Of a stretch of 64,000 nt of DNA, positions 32,777 through 42,706 are shown one piece after another; positions within the stretch are counted from its first letter, which is position 1; each line of letters starts with the position of its first letter. Position numbers and translations under genes: made by a program. The stretch covers positions 11,400,501 through 11,464,500 of the forward strand of contig NC_073360.2 in assembly GCF_027580225.2 (NCBI RefSeq), written 5' to 3'. Source of the stretch: Misgurnus anguillicaudatus (taxonomy: Eukaryota > Chordata > Actinopteri > Cypriniformes > Cobitidae). The notes under the pieces were generated by a model. It did no database searches. It was not told the origin of the DNA and worked only from the letters and a program-made list of their open reading frames with translations.

Positions 32777-33237
32777 TTTGATTTCTGTGTGTTCATGCTG
32801 GCACACTTCGTCAGCGACGCTGACCTGCAACCGATTCAGATCCATGCAAAAGTCGGCAGCTGCGGATCTGGCCAGGAGTCGTCTGCTGTCTGGGAAGTTG
32901 TACAAACTCCTTTATGTTTTTTTGATCATGTCATTTTATAGACTGTGCTCGTTTCCCTTTTGGGGAAAGCAGCGTGCAGTTTGAAACAATACAAGTGTGT
33001 GTAAATAATGACAGCATTTTCATTTTTTGAGTGTACTATCCTTTAAGAACATACAATACTTATGCTTGTTGATCGCCATTTCCCAGCCATCAATCATCAT
33101 CCACACAGACATATGTAAGTGGGTTTATCTCTGAACATGACTGAATAAAGCTGAAACATCCCTGCGTTTCCCCAAACAGAGAAAGTCTAAACACATGGCA
33201 CAGCAGTGCATGACTATATTTGTGCTTCATTAGTAAT

Positions 33238-33594
33238 TAGGGCTGTCAAAAGATTAATCGCGATTAATCGCATCCAAAATAAAAGTTTGTGTTTACATAA
33301 CATATGTGTGTGTACTGTGTCTAAATATTATGTATATATAAATACACACACATTCATGTATATATTTAAGAAATATTTGCATTTAAATACTGTATATACA
33401 TTTATATAACTTATATTATATATAAATATAAATATTTTATATATAAATATAACACATTTTTCTTAAATATATACATAATTGGGTGTGTTTTTATATATAA
33501 ATAATAATTATACACCGTACACACACATATGTTATGTTAACACAAACTTTTATTTTGGATGCGATTAATCGCGATTAATCTTTTGACAGCCCTA
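33238..33594. mobile_element. Palindromic hAT MITE TAGGGCTGTCAAAAG, 357 bp, perfect duplication
   Basis: The left arm starts tagggctgtcaaaagattaa; the right arm is its inverse for over 75 bp, with weaker symmetry to the AT-rich centre. The 8 bp repeat ttagtaat flanks it (33230-33237, 33595-33602). The subterminal ATTAATCGCGATTAATCGC is itself palindromic. Very little divergence between arms suggests recent activity. Confidence 0.95.
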
Positions 33595-33602
33595 TTAGTA
33601 AT

Positions 33603-34304
33603 AGATTTATATTTACATACGATTCCATTCCTTAAATTCCTTTGTAAAAGCAATAAAAAACAGATCTGTACATTGAGTACTGGTCACGTAGGAGAATGTT
33701 CTTCGTTCGGCCTCAAGGCTTTAACACCACATGGGCAATACAGTATATGTTTGAGAGACTCCCTCTGACTCTCAATACAAACATTACCCAATAATGCACA
33801 CCCAAGCATGTCTTTAAATTCCTGCTATCTGACTCGAGACGCTGAAAATATTCATAGTATTGCCATGGCTTATTTCAAGCTGCGATTGTATAGCCAGATC
33901 TGTTGTTGAAGCATTATAAGAGCACACGGATCATTTACCCAGTCCGCACACACAAACATGCGCCCTTGCCGACTGACTGCTCATCTTGAGTCCGCTCACA
34001 TTTCCAGTGCCCTGCCCACAAATCCCATCACATCCACCTAATCAAAGGCATTTTTCTTTGGCCTGTAGGGATGTGCACTTCGCACGAGCAAGGTGAGGGC
34101 AGTGAGGAACTTTTGTGGTGTGAATAGAATATTCATTGCGAGGATCATTGTGTGTTGTCGGTGTGTTTTGAATGCCTCTGGGTGTGGTTTTGGATTACTG
34201 GGTCTGAATATCTTTCACTTTGTGGAGACAGTTGTATTTGGGGTGATGTGTGTGTCACTTTTTGATGTTTAAATATTATCTTCATTCTGATATAGATCAA
34301 AGCG
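33603..34304. other. Low-repeat intergenic DNA
   Basis: No element ends recognised. The short open frames lack family resemblance. Confidence 0.3.
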
Positions 34305-34308
34305 TTAA

Positions 34309-35255
34309 AGGGACACTCCAGCTCCCCCAGAGTTAAACATTTGATTTTGACCGTTTTGGAATCCATTCAGCTGATCTCCGGGTCTGGCGCTACCACTTTT
34401 AGCATAGCTTAGCATAATCAATTGAATCTGTTAGACCATTAGCATCGCTCTCAAAAATAACCAAAGAGTTTCGATATTTTTACTATTTAAAACTTGACTC
34501 TTTTGTAGTTACATCGTGTACTAAGACTGACAGAAAATTAAAAGTTTTGATTTTCTAGACAGATATGGCTAGGAACTATATTCTTATTCTGGCGTAATAA
34601 TCAAGGACTTTGCTGCCGTAACATGGCTGCAGGAGGCGCAATGATATTACGCAGCAGTCGAAAATAGTCCCCTTAGTATCTTTAAATATCAGGGGACTAT
34701 TTTCGGGCACTGCGTAATATCATTGCGCCTCCTGAAGCCAGTGGCGGCTCGTGACTGCTCATTCAAGGATGTGCTAATTCAAAATAAGTGTTCGGATTGT
34801 CACGTGTGTGGTTCCCTTTTCCAAAATATGTGTCCTGCATGTCGAGAGATCCTGTGTGCATCACGTGTTTTGTCAAAATGGGTGCCTGCGGCACATGTGT
34901 CAAAACCGTATATGATAAAAGAGATGCTCACGTTCCGAAAATACACGCAAGACACTCCCTTAACAGTAAACTCTGATTACGCATGAGATTATGTGAGTAT
35001 CTGGCAAACTCAAGCGCCTCCTTTATCACAAACCCTTTAGACGCGTCTGCAGCAGGCATTTTTTTTGGCATGACATGTGATGCACACACGATCTCTCAAA
35101 GTGCAGAACACATATTTTGAAATTACAAACCACACACATGACAAGCTAAATGCATGTTGTGACGAACTTCGCATCAAGCGTCCTTGAAAAAAGAAGTCAC
35201 CGGCCGCCACTGCCTGAAGCCATGTTATGGCATAAAAGTCCTTGATTATTATGTT
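34309..35255 (+). mobile_element. AGGGACACTCCA TTAA element, right end truncated, split by a hAT
   Basis: It starts at TTAA (34305-34308) with agggacactccagctccccc. Around 34590-34735 it folds on itself (gcgcaatgatattacgcag / tgcgtaatatcattgcgcc). It continues past the nested hAT with atgttatggcataaaagtcc and stops near 35252, missing the mirror-image right half. A reverse copy is at 28865-29105. Confidence 0.85.
34739..35212. mobile_element. hAT element CAGTGGCGGC, 474 bp, perfect duplication
   Basis: The ends cagtggcggctcgtgact and (inverted) agtcaccggccgccactg are flanked by the 8 bp repeat cctgaagc (34731-34738, 35213-35220). The interior (tcacgtgttttgtcaaaatg; gacgcgtctgcagcagg) matches the copy at 39177-39618. 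Both are non-coding. The repeated 60-90 codon open frames are shadows of the element's inverted structure. Confidence 0.93.
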
Positions 35256-35399
35256 AAAGTTAATAAATAGCATAAAAATAATATGATAACAGGTATATAA
35301 CATTACAGTTTACAGTGGCTTCATAAATTAATTTAAAAGAAATTATAAAAGTAAACTCAACTTATCGTACCAGTTCGTAAATTACCATTTATCTATTTG

Positions 35400-35560
35400 T
35401 AATAATAATAATTCGTTACATTTATATAGCGCTTTTCTGCAGACCTCAAAGTGCTTTACATATGAGTGGGGGAATCTCCTCAACCACCACAAATGTGCAG
35501 CATCCACCTGGATGATGCGACAGCAGCCATATTGCCCCAGAAAATTTCAGAGGAAAAAAT
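35400..35560. repeat. Fish repeat TTTATATAGCGCTTTTCTGCAG
   Basis: An (AAT)n run is followed by tatatagcgcttttctgcag, acctcaaagtgctttacata and ccaccacaaatgtgcagcat, a widespread fish repeat usually seen at retrotransposon 3' ends. The boundary on the right is uncertain. Confidence 0.55.
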
Positions 35561-37620
35561 TTATATACTTTTGAGAATTCTCTCCACAGTGCTGACAATG
35601 CATGTCAAAAACACAGTTTGTGTGCGTTTCCTTATCAGAATCAAGTTTATTCAATGACTGACTTTTAGTCAGTAATGAATTTTGTGTTGTAATGCTATTT
35701 ATAACACTAAAATAACTAAGTCCATAGAACTATGTTAAAGAAAATAACACAGTAAATACGATTTATTTAATATTTTTAGGACAGCAATGCTTCAATTTTC
35801 AAAAAAAAAAAAAAAACTAATAGACTTTACATAAACGATTCAAATAAATCTAAAACTTCTAAAAAAAAAAGTAACATTTACTTAATTATTTAAAATATGT
35901 TTTTCATGCATTATTAGGTAAGGTAAGTTGTACTTAAAAAAAACAGTAAATTTTACTTAAAAAAAGTTTGTGCAAATTGTTATTGAGAATTTTTTTAAAG
36001 TAAATTTTACAAGTTGTTTTTTTCAGTGTAGGAAGAAATCCCTCACAAAAAAGATATAATTATTTTATTTTAAATAACATGTTTGGGCAATGCAGTAAAA
36101 ATAGCCTACATTTATCTCCCATGTTTTCTATAAGGAAAATTTCCTGCATTTCCCCAGCTGTTGTAATGAATTTTTGAGTGAGAAGACCTTTGTTACAAGC
36201 AATTACCTCTGAACTTACCCACCTGTCTCATTACATTACAGCTCAACGGGATACCACTCGATTCATCTGCTAATGAAAAGCACTGTAAAGCCAATATAAA
36301 AGACCAAACAAAATACACACTATTCGGCGCATGCCAGCAAACACTGAATTCAGCCACGCAGCCCAAGTGCAATTGGATGCGTGTCACCCGATAACCTCCG
36401 TTCATTGGAGGAAAGAATTAGAAGTCAGGGGTCGACTTTGATCAAATGCATCTGGCCAGCCATAATTCTCCAAAATACGGGAACGGCACTTTGCCGTGAT
36501 GTGAGGAGGTTAACATTAAGCAATAAAAGGGGCTGAGGAGAATGTGAATGAAGCTAATGAGAGGTGATAAGATTCATTTTAGACCTCAATTTCAAGGATG
36601 GAGAAGCAAGTGGTTCAGGAGACTATGATACTCCCGCAAGAAGAAGGGCTAATGAAAGATATTAGCCTTTGTGGAAAAGACTGATATCCCCGGATCTCTC
36701 AAAGGTGAGGAGCAATCTTCAGGTTTCTGACAGTGATGTTGAGTGCGTGAAAGTGTTTTATGAAGACATTAAAGGAATTTCCTGACGGGTGGCTTGCATT
36801 AGCCCTTAAACTGTTCACCGTTGGATTAACCATGATAAACGTCTCTTTACTTTGAAAACTTTTGTTTTGTCAGTGCTGCTAGAGGAAGCCTAATGTGTTG
36901 GTCAGATTGGTGTCTGGTTGGTTATGCACATATACTTTATTAGTCAGCCTTCAATCGTTGATTTTAATCTTTGACATTCTATGTAGAAAACTGTAAATCA
37001 CAAAAAATTTTGTATTAAATTATCCTATACATGTTAAATTCAGAATAATAGGTTTAGGATGAATATTTTTATTGTCATAAAGTAGTTAATTCCATAAACG
37101 CTTAACAACCCTATAGTTTATTTCTATAGACTGTGGCTGTGGGGTTAGGTGTATCGAGGGGCCGTCAAGTACTTTTGCAACAGGTCCATTCGGATCCCGT
37201 CTACATTTTGACAACGCTTCCATTAGAAAGCGCAAAGCTATGCTGTTGCAGTAGGATTCTCAGAAAACACAATTACAAATTTGAGCCCGCTAAAGCTTCG
37301 GCGGTAAAACGGAATTGTTAACACTTGACCCGATGATGAAGTGGCAAAATTGGTTTCCAGGGAACGGCTTTAGCTCGGAGTAAAAACTGAAAGAGGGAGC
37401 ACGAGAACACAGCAGAGGCTTTTATGTGAGTCAGCATGGGGAAATCAAATGGCGGCAATGTAATTTTCACTCTGACAGGAAAGAAATCATTCAAGTTAAT
37501 GTTATATTTCCTCTGTGAGACCAACTCTTTACATTTCCATCTTTCTCTCTCTCTCTCTCTTCTGAAGTTTGCGGCGTACAAGGTGTCAATTATTTAAAAG
37601 GCTTGTTGTTGCTTTCACTG
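35561..37620. other. Mostly unique intergenic DNA
   Basis: 35790-36030 is AT-rich with a 15-A run and a possible MITE end (ttcagtgta). From 36120 to 37560 the sequence looks unique: no paired ends, even composition, a (TC)n tract at 37542-37560. Candidate conserved non-coding DNA; no credible coding frame. Confidence 0.35.
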
Positions 37621-37624
37621 ACAG

Positions 37625-37935
37625 GCACTTTCTACGAATGTGGTACTGTCACCAGTATGTTCTCTTATTTGCATCATTATTTATTCCCATTGGCTTCCTT
37701 GGTTACCCATTAGTCTTGTTTAGTTCACCTGTGTCTAGTTTAGTTCTCTGTATATCTATACCTGTTTCTGATCAGTTATTTGTCAGTCCATATTTGTAGA
37801 TAACATGTGGTATGTGTGGTCTGGACTCCTGTGCCTTATTTCAGATCTTGTGTTTGTCTGTAAGTTGCCTTAAAGTGAAGATTGAAGTATTCTTGTTTTT
37901 TTTGTATCTTCTTCTTCACCCACACGTAACAGGTA
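37625..37935 (+). repeat. Possible non-LTR retrotransposon 3' UTR
   Basis: The text cttccttggttacccattag, then tagttcacctgtgtctagtt and cagatcttgtgtttgtctgt, ending cttcttcacccacacgtaac, resembles the 3' UTR of a repeated cyprinid retroelement. It is recognised by wording only; no reverse transcriptase is present. Confidence 0.35.
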
Positions 37936-38024
37936 CACTGTAAAAAATCCCTTGTTGCATTTCAATTTCTAAGTTTAATAAACTTGAATTTACTATTCAT
38001 TTCAACTTTCTTTTTTATTTCAAC

Positions 38025-38281
38025 ACTGTAAAAAAACTTTGCTGCCTTAAAATTTTTTGTTAAATCAACTCAGATTTACAGGTCATGTCAACAGAGATGA
38101 GTTGTCACAACTTATAAAATAAAGTTGATAAAAGTCAACTTAATTTTATAAGTTATAACAACTCAGCTGTAGTTATAACAACTCATCTCTAGTTAAGATA
38201 AATAATAGTAAGTTGAAATGACTTGTAAATCCGAGTTGATTCAAAATAAAATTTTAAGGCGGCAAAGTATTTTTTACAGTG
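38025..38281. mobile_element. CACTGTAAAAA…TTTTTACAGTG MITE, about 257 bp
   Basis: The ends cactgtaaaaaaactttgct and (inverted) ggcaaagtattttttacagtg pair. The inner motifs ttgttaaatcaactcagatttacaggtcat and their inverse continue the symmetry over most of the element. The family leaves tips elsewhere (17093, 37944, 62414). Confidence 0.8.
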
Positions 38282-38380
38282 AAGGGTTTATTTACATAAC
38301 TGATTTTACATAAAATTCCTTCTCTGACAATTAAAATCATACAACAATTTGGACATTATTTGTTAAATTGCATTACTTAA

Positions 38381-38874
38381 CTCTTTCACCGCCAGCATTT
38401 TAAAAAAAAGTTGCCAGCCAGCGCCAGCGTTCTTCGTGATTTTCACAAAAGTTTAATGCCTTCCAGAAAATGTTCTTCTTCAAATATATAAACATACAAT
38501 ATATCAAATGAAAGAACAGACTCTCTGCTTTCAAAAAAAAAAAAAAACATTTCATCCTACCTTCAGTTGTTCTTTTGTAATCAGCTTTTGATTATGGGTA
38601 GGTAACAGGTTTCTGCAAAAACACCACATTTTGAGCAAAAAACAGAGATAATTCCATTTTTTGTGACTGACTTTTCATAGAGATCCCATTCAGAGCGATC
38701 TTTAAAACAGACACGGACATGCAGCCGCTTGCCATAGGGCAATACTTCCGGGTTTAAAAAGTTGCGGAAGGGCGCCACCTGATGGATAATTGCGGAAAGC
38801 CGGAAAAACTCGTCTTTGTCGGGAAACCGTTTTCTCTTGATTGACGAGATATCTCGTCAATGGCGGCGAAAGAG
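38381..38874. mobile_element. CTCTTTCACCGCCA TTAA element, 494 bp
   Basis: The ends ctctttcaccgcca and (inverted) tggcggcgaaagag are flanked by TTAA (38377-38380, 38875-38878). Near the right end tgacgagatatctcgtca is a perfect 18 bp palindrome. Minus-strand open frames (up to 65 codons) are incidental. Confidence 0.85.
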
Positions 38875-38878
38875 TTAA

Positions 38879-39115
38879 AGGTGGAGTGCACAATGTTTGA
38901 AAAACGCTTTGGAAAAGGAGATGGGCCGACTACCAAAACACACTTATAGCCAATCAGCAGTAAGGAGCGTGTCTACTAAGCGACATCCTTGCCGGGTTGC
39001 GTATGTGTGGGGCGGGTCTTTTAAAAGAAGGTCCAGATTCTTTTGGGGTAGGGGCGTGTTTCTTTAGGTGATTTCAAATATCAACATTGGCTTTCAAACA
39101 TTGTGCACTCCGCCT
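38879..39115. mobile_element. AGGTGGAGTGCACAATGTTTG TTAA element, 237 bp
   Basis: The ends aggtggagtgcacaatgttt and (inverted) aaacattgtgcactccgcct are flanked by TTAA (38875-38878, shared with the element before it; 39116-39119). Confidence 0.9.
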
Positions 39116-39176
39116 TTAATTGTAGCATAAACAAAACTATTTTAGCATATTGGTAAATTAATTTTGGTAACATGCA

Positions 39177-39618
39177 ATGGCGTCAGGTGACTTCTTTTTT
39201 CGAGGGCGCACGATGCAAAGTTCGTCACAACATGTATGTAGCCCATCATGTGTGTGGTTTGTAATTTCAAAATATGTGTTCTGTGCGTCGAGTGCGTCTA
39301 TGTCCATCACGTTGTCTTGTCAAAATAAATGTCTGCTGCAGACGCGTCTAAAGGGTTTATGATAAAAGAGACGCTCGCATTTGCCAGATACATAATCTCA
39401 TGCGTAATCAGAGTTTAGTGTTAAGGGAGTGTCTTGCGTGTATTTTGTGAACATGAGCGTCTCTTTTATCATAAACAGTTTTGACGTGTGTGTAGCAGGC
39501 ACTTATTTTGACAAAACACGTGATGCACATGGCTCGCAAAAAACACAAGCAACACACGACACTCCAAACACTTATTTTGAATTTGCGCCCCTTAGAAGAG
39601 CAGTCACAAGCCGCCAAA
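39177..39618. mobile_element. Second CAGTGGCGGC-family hAT copy
   Basis: It begins near aatggcgtcaggtgacttct and ends cagtcacaagccgcca. The interior matches 34739-35212 in inverted orientation (acgcgtctaaagggtttatg; tcgttgtcttgtcaaaata-like segments). The tips are diverged and no duplication is evident, so it is older than the other copy. Confidence 0.8.
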
Positions 39619-39924
39619 TTTAGCAAACTTTGTATAAAATAATTATCTAATAAAACATTTCCATCACAGTCAACAATTTGATCTCTCAGTGAAGTCACCA
39701 TGAGCTCACAAGATCCCCATAATGTTGTCACAATGTGTGGGTCACAGTTATCTAAAAGTGTAACCACTCCCTGTGAGCTCATACTACCTATAAAGCACAC
39801 AATTTAAAAAGTGTGTTGCTCAGAGAGCTAATATGCTAGTGTTTGCTAATTGGACACGTTGCTGAGACGTCAGCATTTAATTGCAAATGATATCGGGCCA
39901 ATAAAAGAAAAAGTGAGAGAGACA

Positions 39925-40840
39925 TGATTGTCTCTGCATTTAACCCATCCACTGAACTATGGGGCTGTTTACACTTGGTATTAAGATGTGTTTTCATCGA
40001 TCGGATCATAAGTGGACGAGAGAGACAACTTACATTTACACCTGGTATTTAAATCCGTCTCTTTTGTCCACTACTATGAGGGGGTGGTCTGTGAGACGGT
40101 GGGCGAGTCTCTCTGCTGTCATTTAAACGCGACCTTGAGTAATTATGAGTTTATATGGACGCGAACTAATATTATGTCGGAGTCCTTTGCTTGTTTAGCA
40201 AGTAAACATGCTGCACAGTGTTTTGTAAGTGTGTATGTTAGAGCTTTCTCTGAATTTTATTTAGCGCAATTGATGAAATAGGATCACGCAACTTTCACAC
40301 GCTTTCAAAACGAAACTATGGAGATCAGACGCTTTAGTTTTATCAATGAAAGGCTGAAAATAGCGCTGTTCACTGAATGTTCACGCCAGAAGTCAAAAAA
40401 AGACGTAAAACTTGTGTTTAGTACCTCAGATTAGATAAATGGGCGGAGAGAAGGTGGTCGCGTGTGGCTGTTCGAATGCATTCACATGTGCGTTCCGCAA
40501 CTCCAAAGCGATTCGATCGAAAGTGGTTTCGACTACCTCTGAATGTGGTTGAAAGTGGTCGAAAGTGGACGCGTTCAAAACGTTTTGAACGCCGTTTACA
40601 CTTGGCATTAACGTCGTCCACTTGTGATCCGATCGACGAAAACGCATGTTAATGCCAAGTGTAAACAGCCTCAATGAATCCATCCACTGCAAGTCATTCA
40701 AAACACACACATGCACATACACATGGCAACTATCACTGCAAACACCCCAACAATCACTTCCTGCCAGCTGTGGGAATCGAACCACCAACCTTGTGTTACA
40801 AACAAGTCTGACTCTCTAACCACTAGGCCACAATGCTTGG
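39925..40840 (-). repeat. tRNA-derived SINE, split by another element
   Basis: On the minus strand 40838-40770 reads as a tRNA-like head: A box tggcctagtggttagag, B box ggttcgattcc. The body continues and ends with atgggttaaatgcagagaca at about 39960-39925. The 39960-40673 element interrupts it (catccactg lies on each side). A SINE tail of the same kind is at 47655-47710. Confidence 0.7.
39960..40673. mobile_element. GGCTGTTTACACTTGGTATTAA element inside the SINE, about 714 bp
   Basis: The left end ggggctgtttacacttggta and the inverted right end agtgtaaacagcctc pair over more than 50 bp (cgatcggatcataagtggac / gtccacttgtgatccgatcg). The right end also has an internal inverted duplicate (acgccgtttacacttggcat, 40590). 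The duplication is not clear. Confidence 0.82.
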
Positions 40841-41170
40841 ACAAAACAAATCTGTGAATCCCGGTCACTTTTACCTCCAATCTGTGTGAGCTTTCTAAAA
40901 CCTTTATTTAGGCTTCTTAATGCCATAACCTTGTTGTTGACATTTTATTTGGCATATACATTACACACCATGTGCATGGCTGTATAAAATGCTGTGTAGA
41001 AAGTGTCCTAAATTTGATCCTATGATCATTCCTAAAATATTTCTTAGAAATTATAGGTAAGAAGGGTGACGTTCTACCTTTGGGGCAACATTTTCCAGAC
41101 ATGTGTGCTGTCTTGGTATGACAAAATTAATGTGCAGTGCCCTTACATTATAACCATGAAATAAGCACAC
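40841..41170. other. Unassigned intergenic sequence
   Basis: No repeat ends or coding frames recognised. The 61-codon minus-strand frame has no family resemblance. Confidence 0.3.
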
Positions 41171-41176
41171 AGTGAC

Positions 41177-41500
41177 GGTACATTCACATGGGGCGTAAGT
41201 GTTAACGCTTCCCGTTCACTTTCAATGGGTGATGTCATGCTTGCTGAACTGAATTTTGGATCCGTCGGCGCTTCGTCAGTGCCGTTGCTTGCGACAGAAG
41301 TTGAACATTTCTCAACTTTTCAAGCGGCAAAGTGTGCGTCAGCCAATCAGATCGCCTTATGCAAATAACCTAAGCAGAGCCAGCCAATTACGTTTATGGA
41401 AGACCGGAGCATGTGTTGTGGCCACTGTGATTGGCTGTTGGCCAGGCTTCAGACAAGCCTGCCGTAAAGCGTTAACGCTTTCATCCCGTGTAAATGTACC
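41177..41500. mobile_element. GGTACATTCACATGGGGCG element, intact copy, 324 bp
   Basis: The ends ggtacattcacatggggcgt and (inverted) atcccgtgtaaatgtacc pair; the next arm gtgttaacgcttcccgttca is mirrored by aaagcgttaacgctt. It is the uninterrupted relative of 12265-13425. Open frames on both strands derive from the shared interior. Confidence 0.88.
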
Positions 41501-41502
41501 TT

Positions 41503-41885
41503 GAGTGTACCACGACCTCACATCGTGACCATAGTATGAGCTCACTGTGAGTGTGCCATAACTTTGCATTGTGCCGTGACCTCACATCGTGCCGTGACCA
41601 TAGTATGAGCCCACAGTGAGTGTGCTGTGACCTCACATTGTGCCGTGACCCCACATTGTGACCATAGTATGAGCACACAGTGAGTGTGGTATAACCTCAC
41701 ATCGTGAGCAATGTGAGTTCACTCATACTATTGTCACGATATGAGGTCACAGCACATTCACTGTTGTTCACGATGTGAGGTCATGATACACTCACTGTAC
41801 CCTCATATCATGGATTCAATGTCAGGTCACGGTATGAGAATGGTGTGACGTCACTATGATCATCGCGTGATCTCACGTGTTGATT
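41503..41885. repeat. Degenerate satellite-like array (CCTCACATCGTGACC / GTATGAGC)
   Basis: The motif cctcacat(c/t)gtg recurs at about 41516, 41580, 41631 and 41695, with accatagtatgagc at 41530, 41597 and 41662 (spacing 65-67 bp), and inverted forms (gatatgaggtcac, gatgtgaggtcat) from 41737 to 41785. So it is a direct array followed by inverted units. Confidence 0.75.
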
Positions 41886-42128
41886 GGGATGACAACGTTG
41901 TAGAAAAAAAACACGCACACATGACAATGCTGTAAAATAGATCTGCATTGCCACGGATCCACAAAGACGACTAAATCTGCTGTATTAGGTGCACCAGACC
42001 TTGTTAAGAAACACTTCTACAGAACGATGAATGCAAACAATCAAGACAGAGAAAGTTTTGATTTGACAGATGATGAGGTAGGTTTATTACTACGCGTTGG
42101 AGATAAACTTTGTTGGAAACGTGTTAAA
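41886..42128. other. Unassigned intergenic sequence
   Basis: Nothing recognised between the satellite-like patch and the next hAT. Confidence 0.3.
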
Positions 42129-42136
42129 CTCAGCAT

Positions 42137-42615
42137 TAGGGGTGGGCGATAAACCGGTAGTCGCGCAACCACTGCTCATTAAGCTTGTGAGCATTTTTCA
42201 CGCTTTATTGGCCTTAAATACATATATGCGTCCCGTCTTTGCAAGTATTCTCATAAATAAACACAACCATTTAGAGCTTAAGAGAAAGTGAACAGCTAAA
42301 ATTTTAATGTAAAGCTGCTTTGAAACAATAACCAATTGTGAAAAGCCCTATATAAATAAAATTGAATTGAATTAAAAGAGAAAACGCATGTGTAACATAG
42401 GGTGCAGACTTTGGTCTTAAAGGGGAAGTTACCTAATTTTGCTCCTTTCTGTCACTCGTGTTTATGAAAGATTTATGAAGGTTTCTGTGAGAATTAAGAT
42501 TTTAATACAAAACCTTATTAAAACATAAAAAAACTCTACCGTGATAGATATCGTTATCATGATATAAAATTAATCCTATCGTGATAGAAGATTTTGGTCA
42601 TATCGTCCACCCCTA
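42137..42615. mobile_element. hAT element TAGGGGTGGGCGATA, 479 bp
   Basis: The ends taggggtgggcgataaaccg and (inverted) tcatatcgtccacccccta-type tip pair. The flanks ctcagcat (42129-42136) and ctcagtat (42616-42623) match at 7 of 8. It contains an L2-type tail (42311-42374) and tatcgt(g/t)ata motifs near the right end. Confidence 0.85.
42311..42374 (+). repeat. L2-like LINE 3' tail with (GAATT)n
   Basis: The text taatgtaaagctgctttgaa … ctatataaataaaattgaat then (tgaat)n is the same 3' tail as at 53433-53490, typical of fish L2/CR1-type LINEs. Only the 5'-truncated end is present, inside the hAT. Confidence 0.65.
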
Positions 42616-42706
42616 CTCAGTATCTTGAGCAGCACAAACACAGTCCTGTAGGCCTCCATTGTTGTTTTGGTTATGCATATAGACTGAATTAACACATGCA
42701 CATGAT

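Noticed and set aside
36193..36405. 70-codon minus-strand frame in unique DNA
   Set aside because: No recognisable domain and no splice context; length is within chance expectation.
39408..39800. 130-codon minus-strand open frame
   Set aside because: Most of it is the interior of the CAGTGGCGGC-family element; the same kind of frame appears in the 34739 copy, so it reflects the repeat.
40770..40838. tRNA gene on the minus strand
   Set aside because: A and B boxes are present but the sequence continues into a SINE body with a typical tail, and a proper acceptor stem is not seen.
41503..41885. Regularly spaced repeats suggesting CRISPR
   Set aside because: Units are degenerate and change orientation, spacers are not unique, and the DNA is vertebrate.
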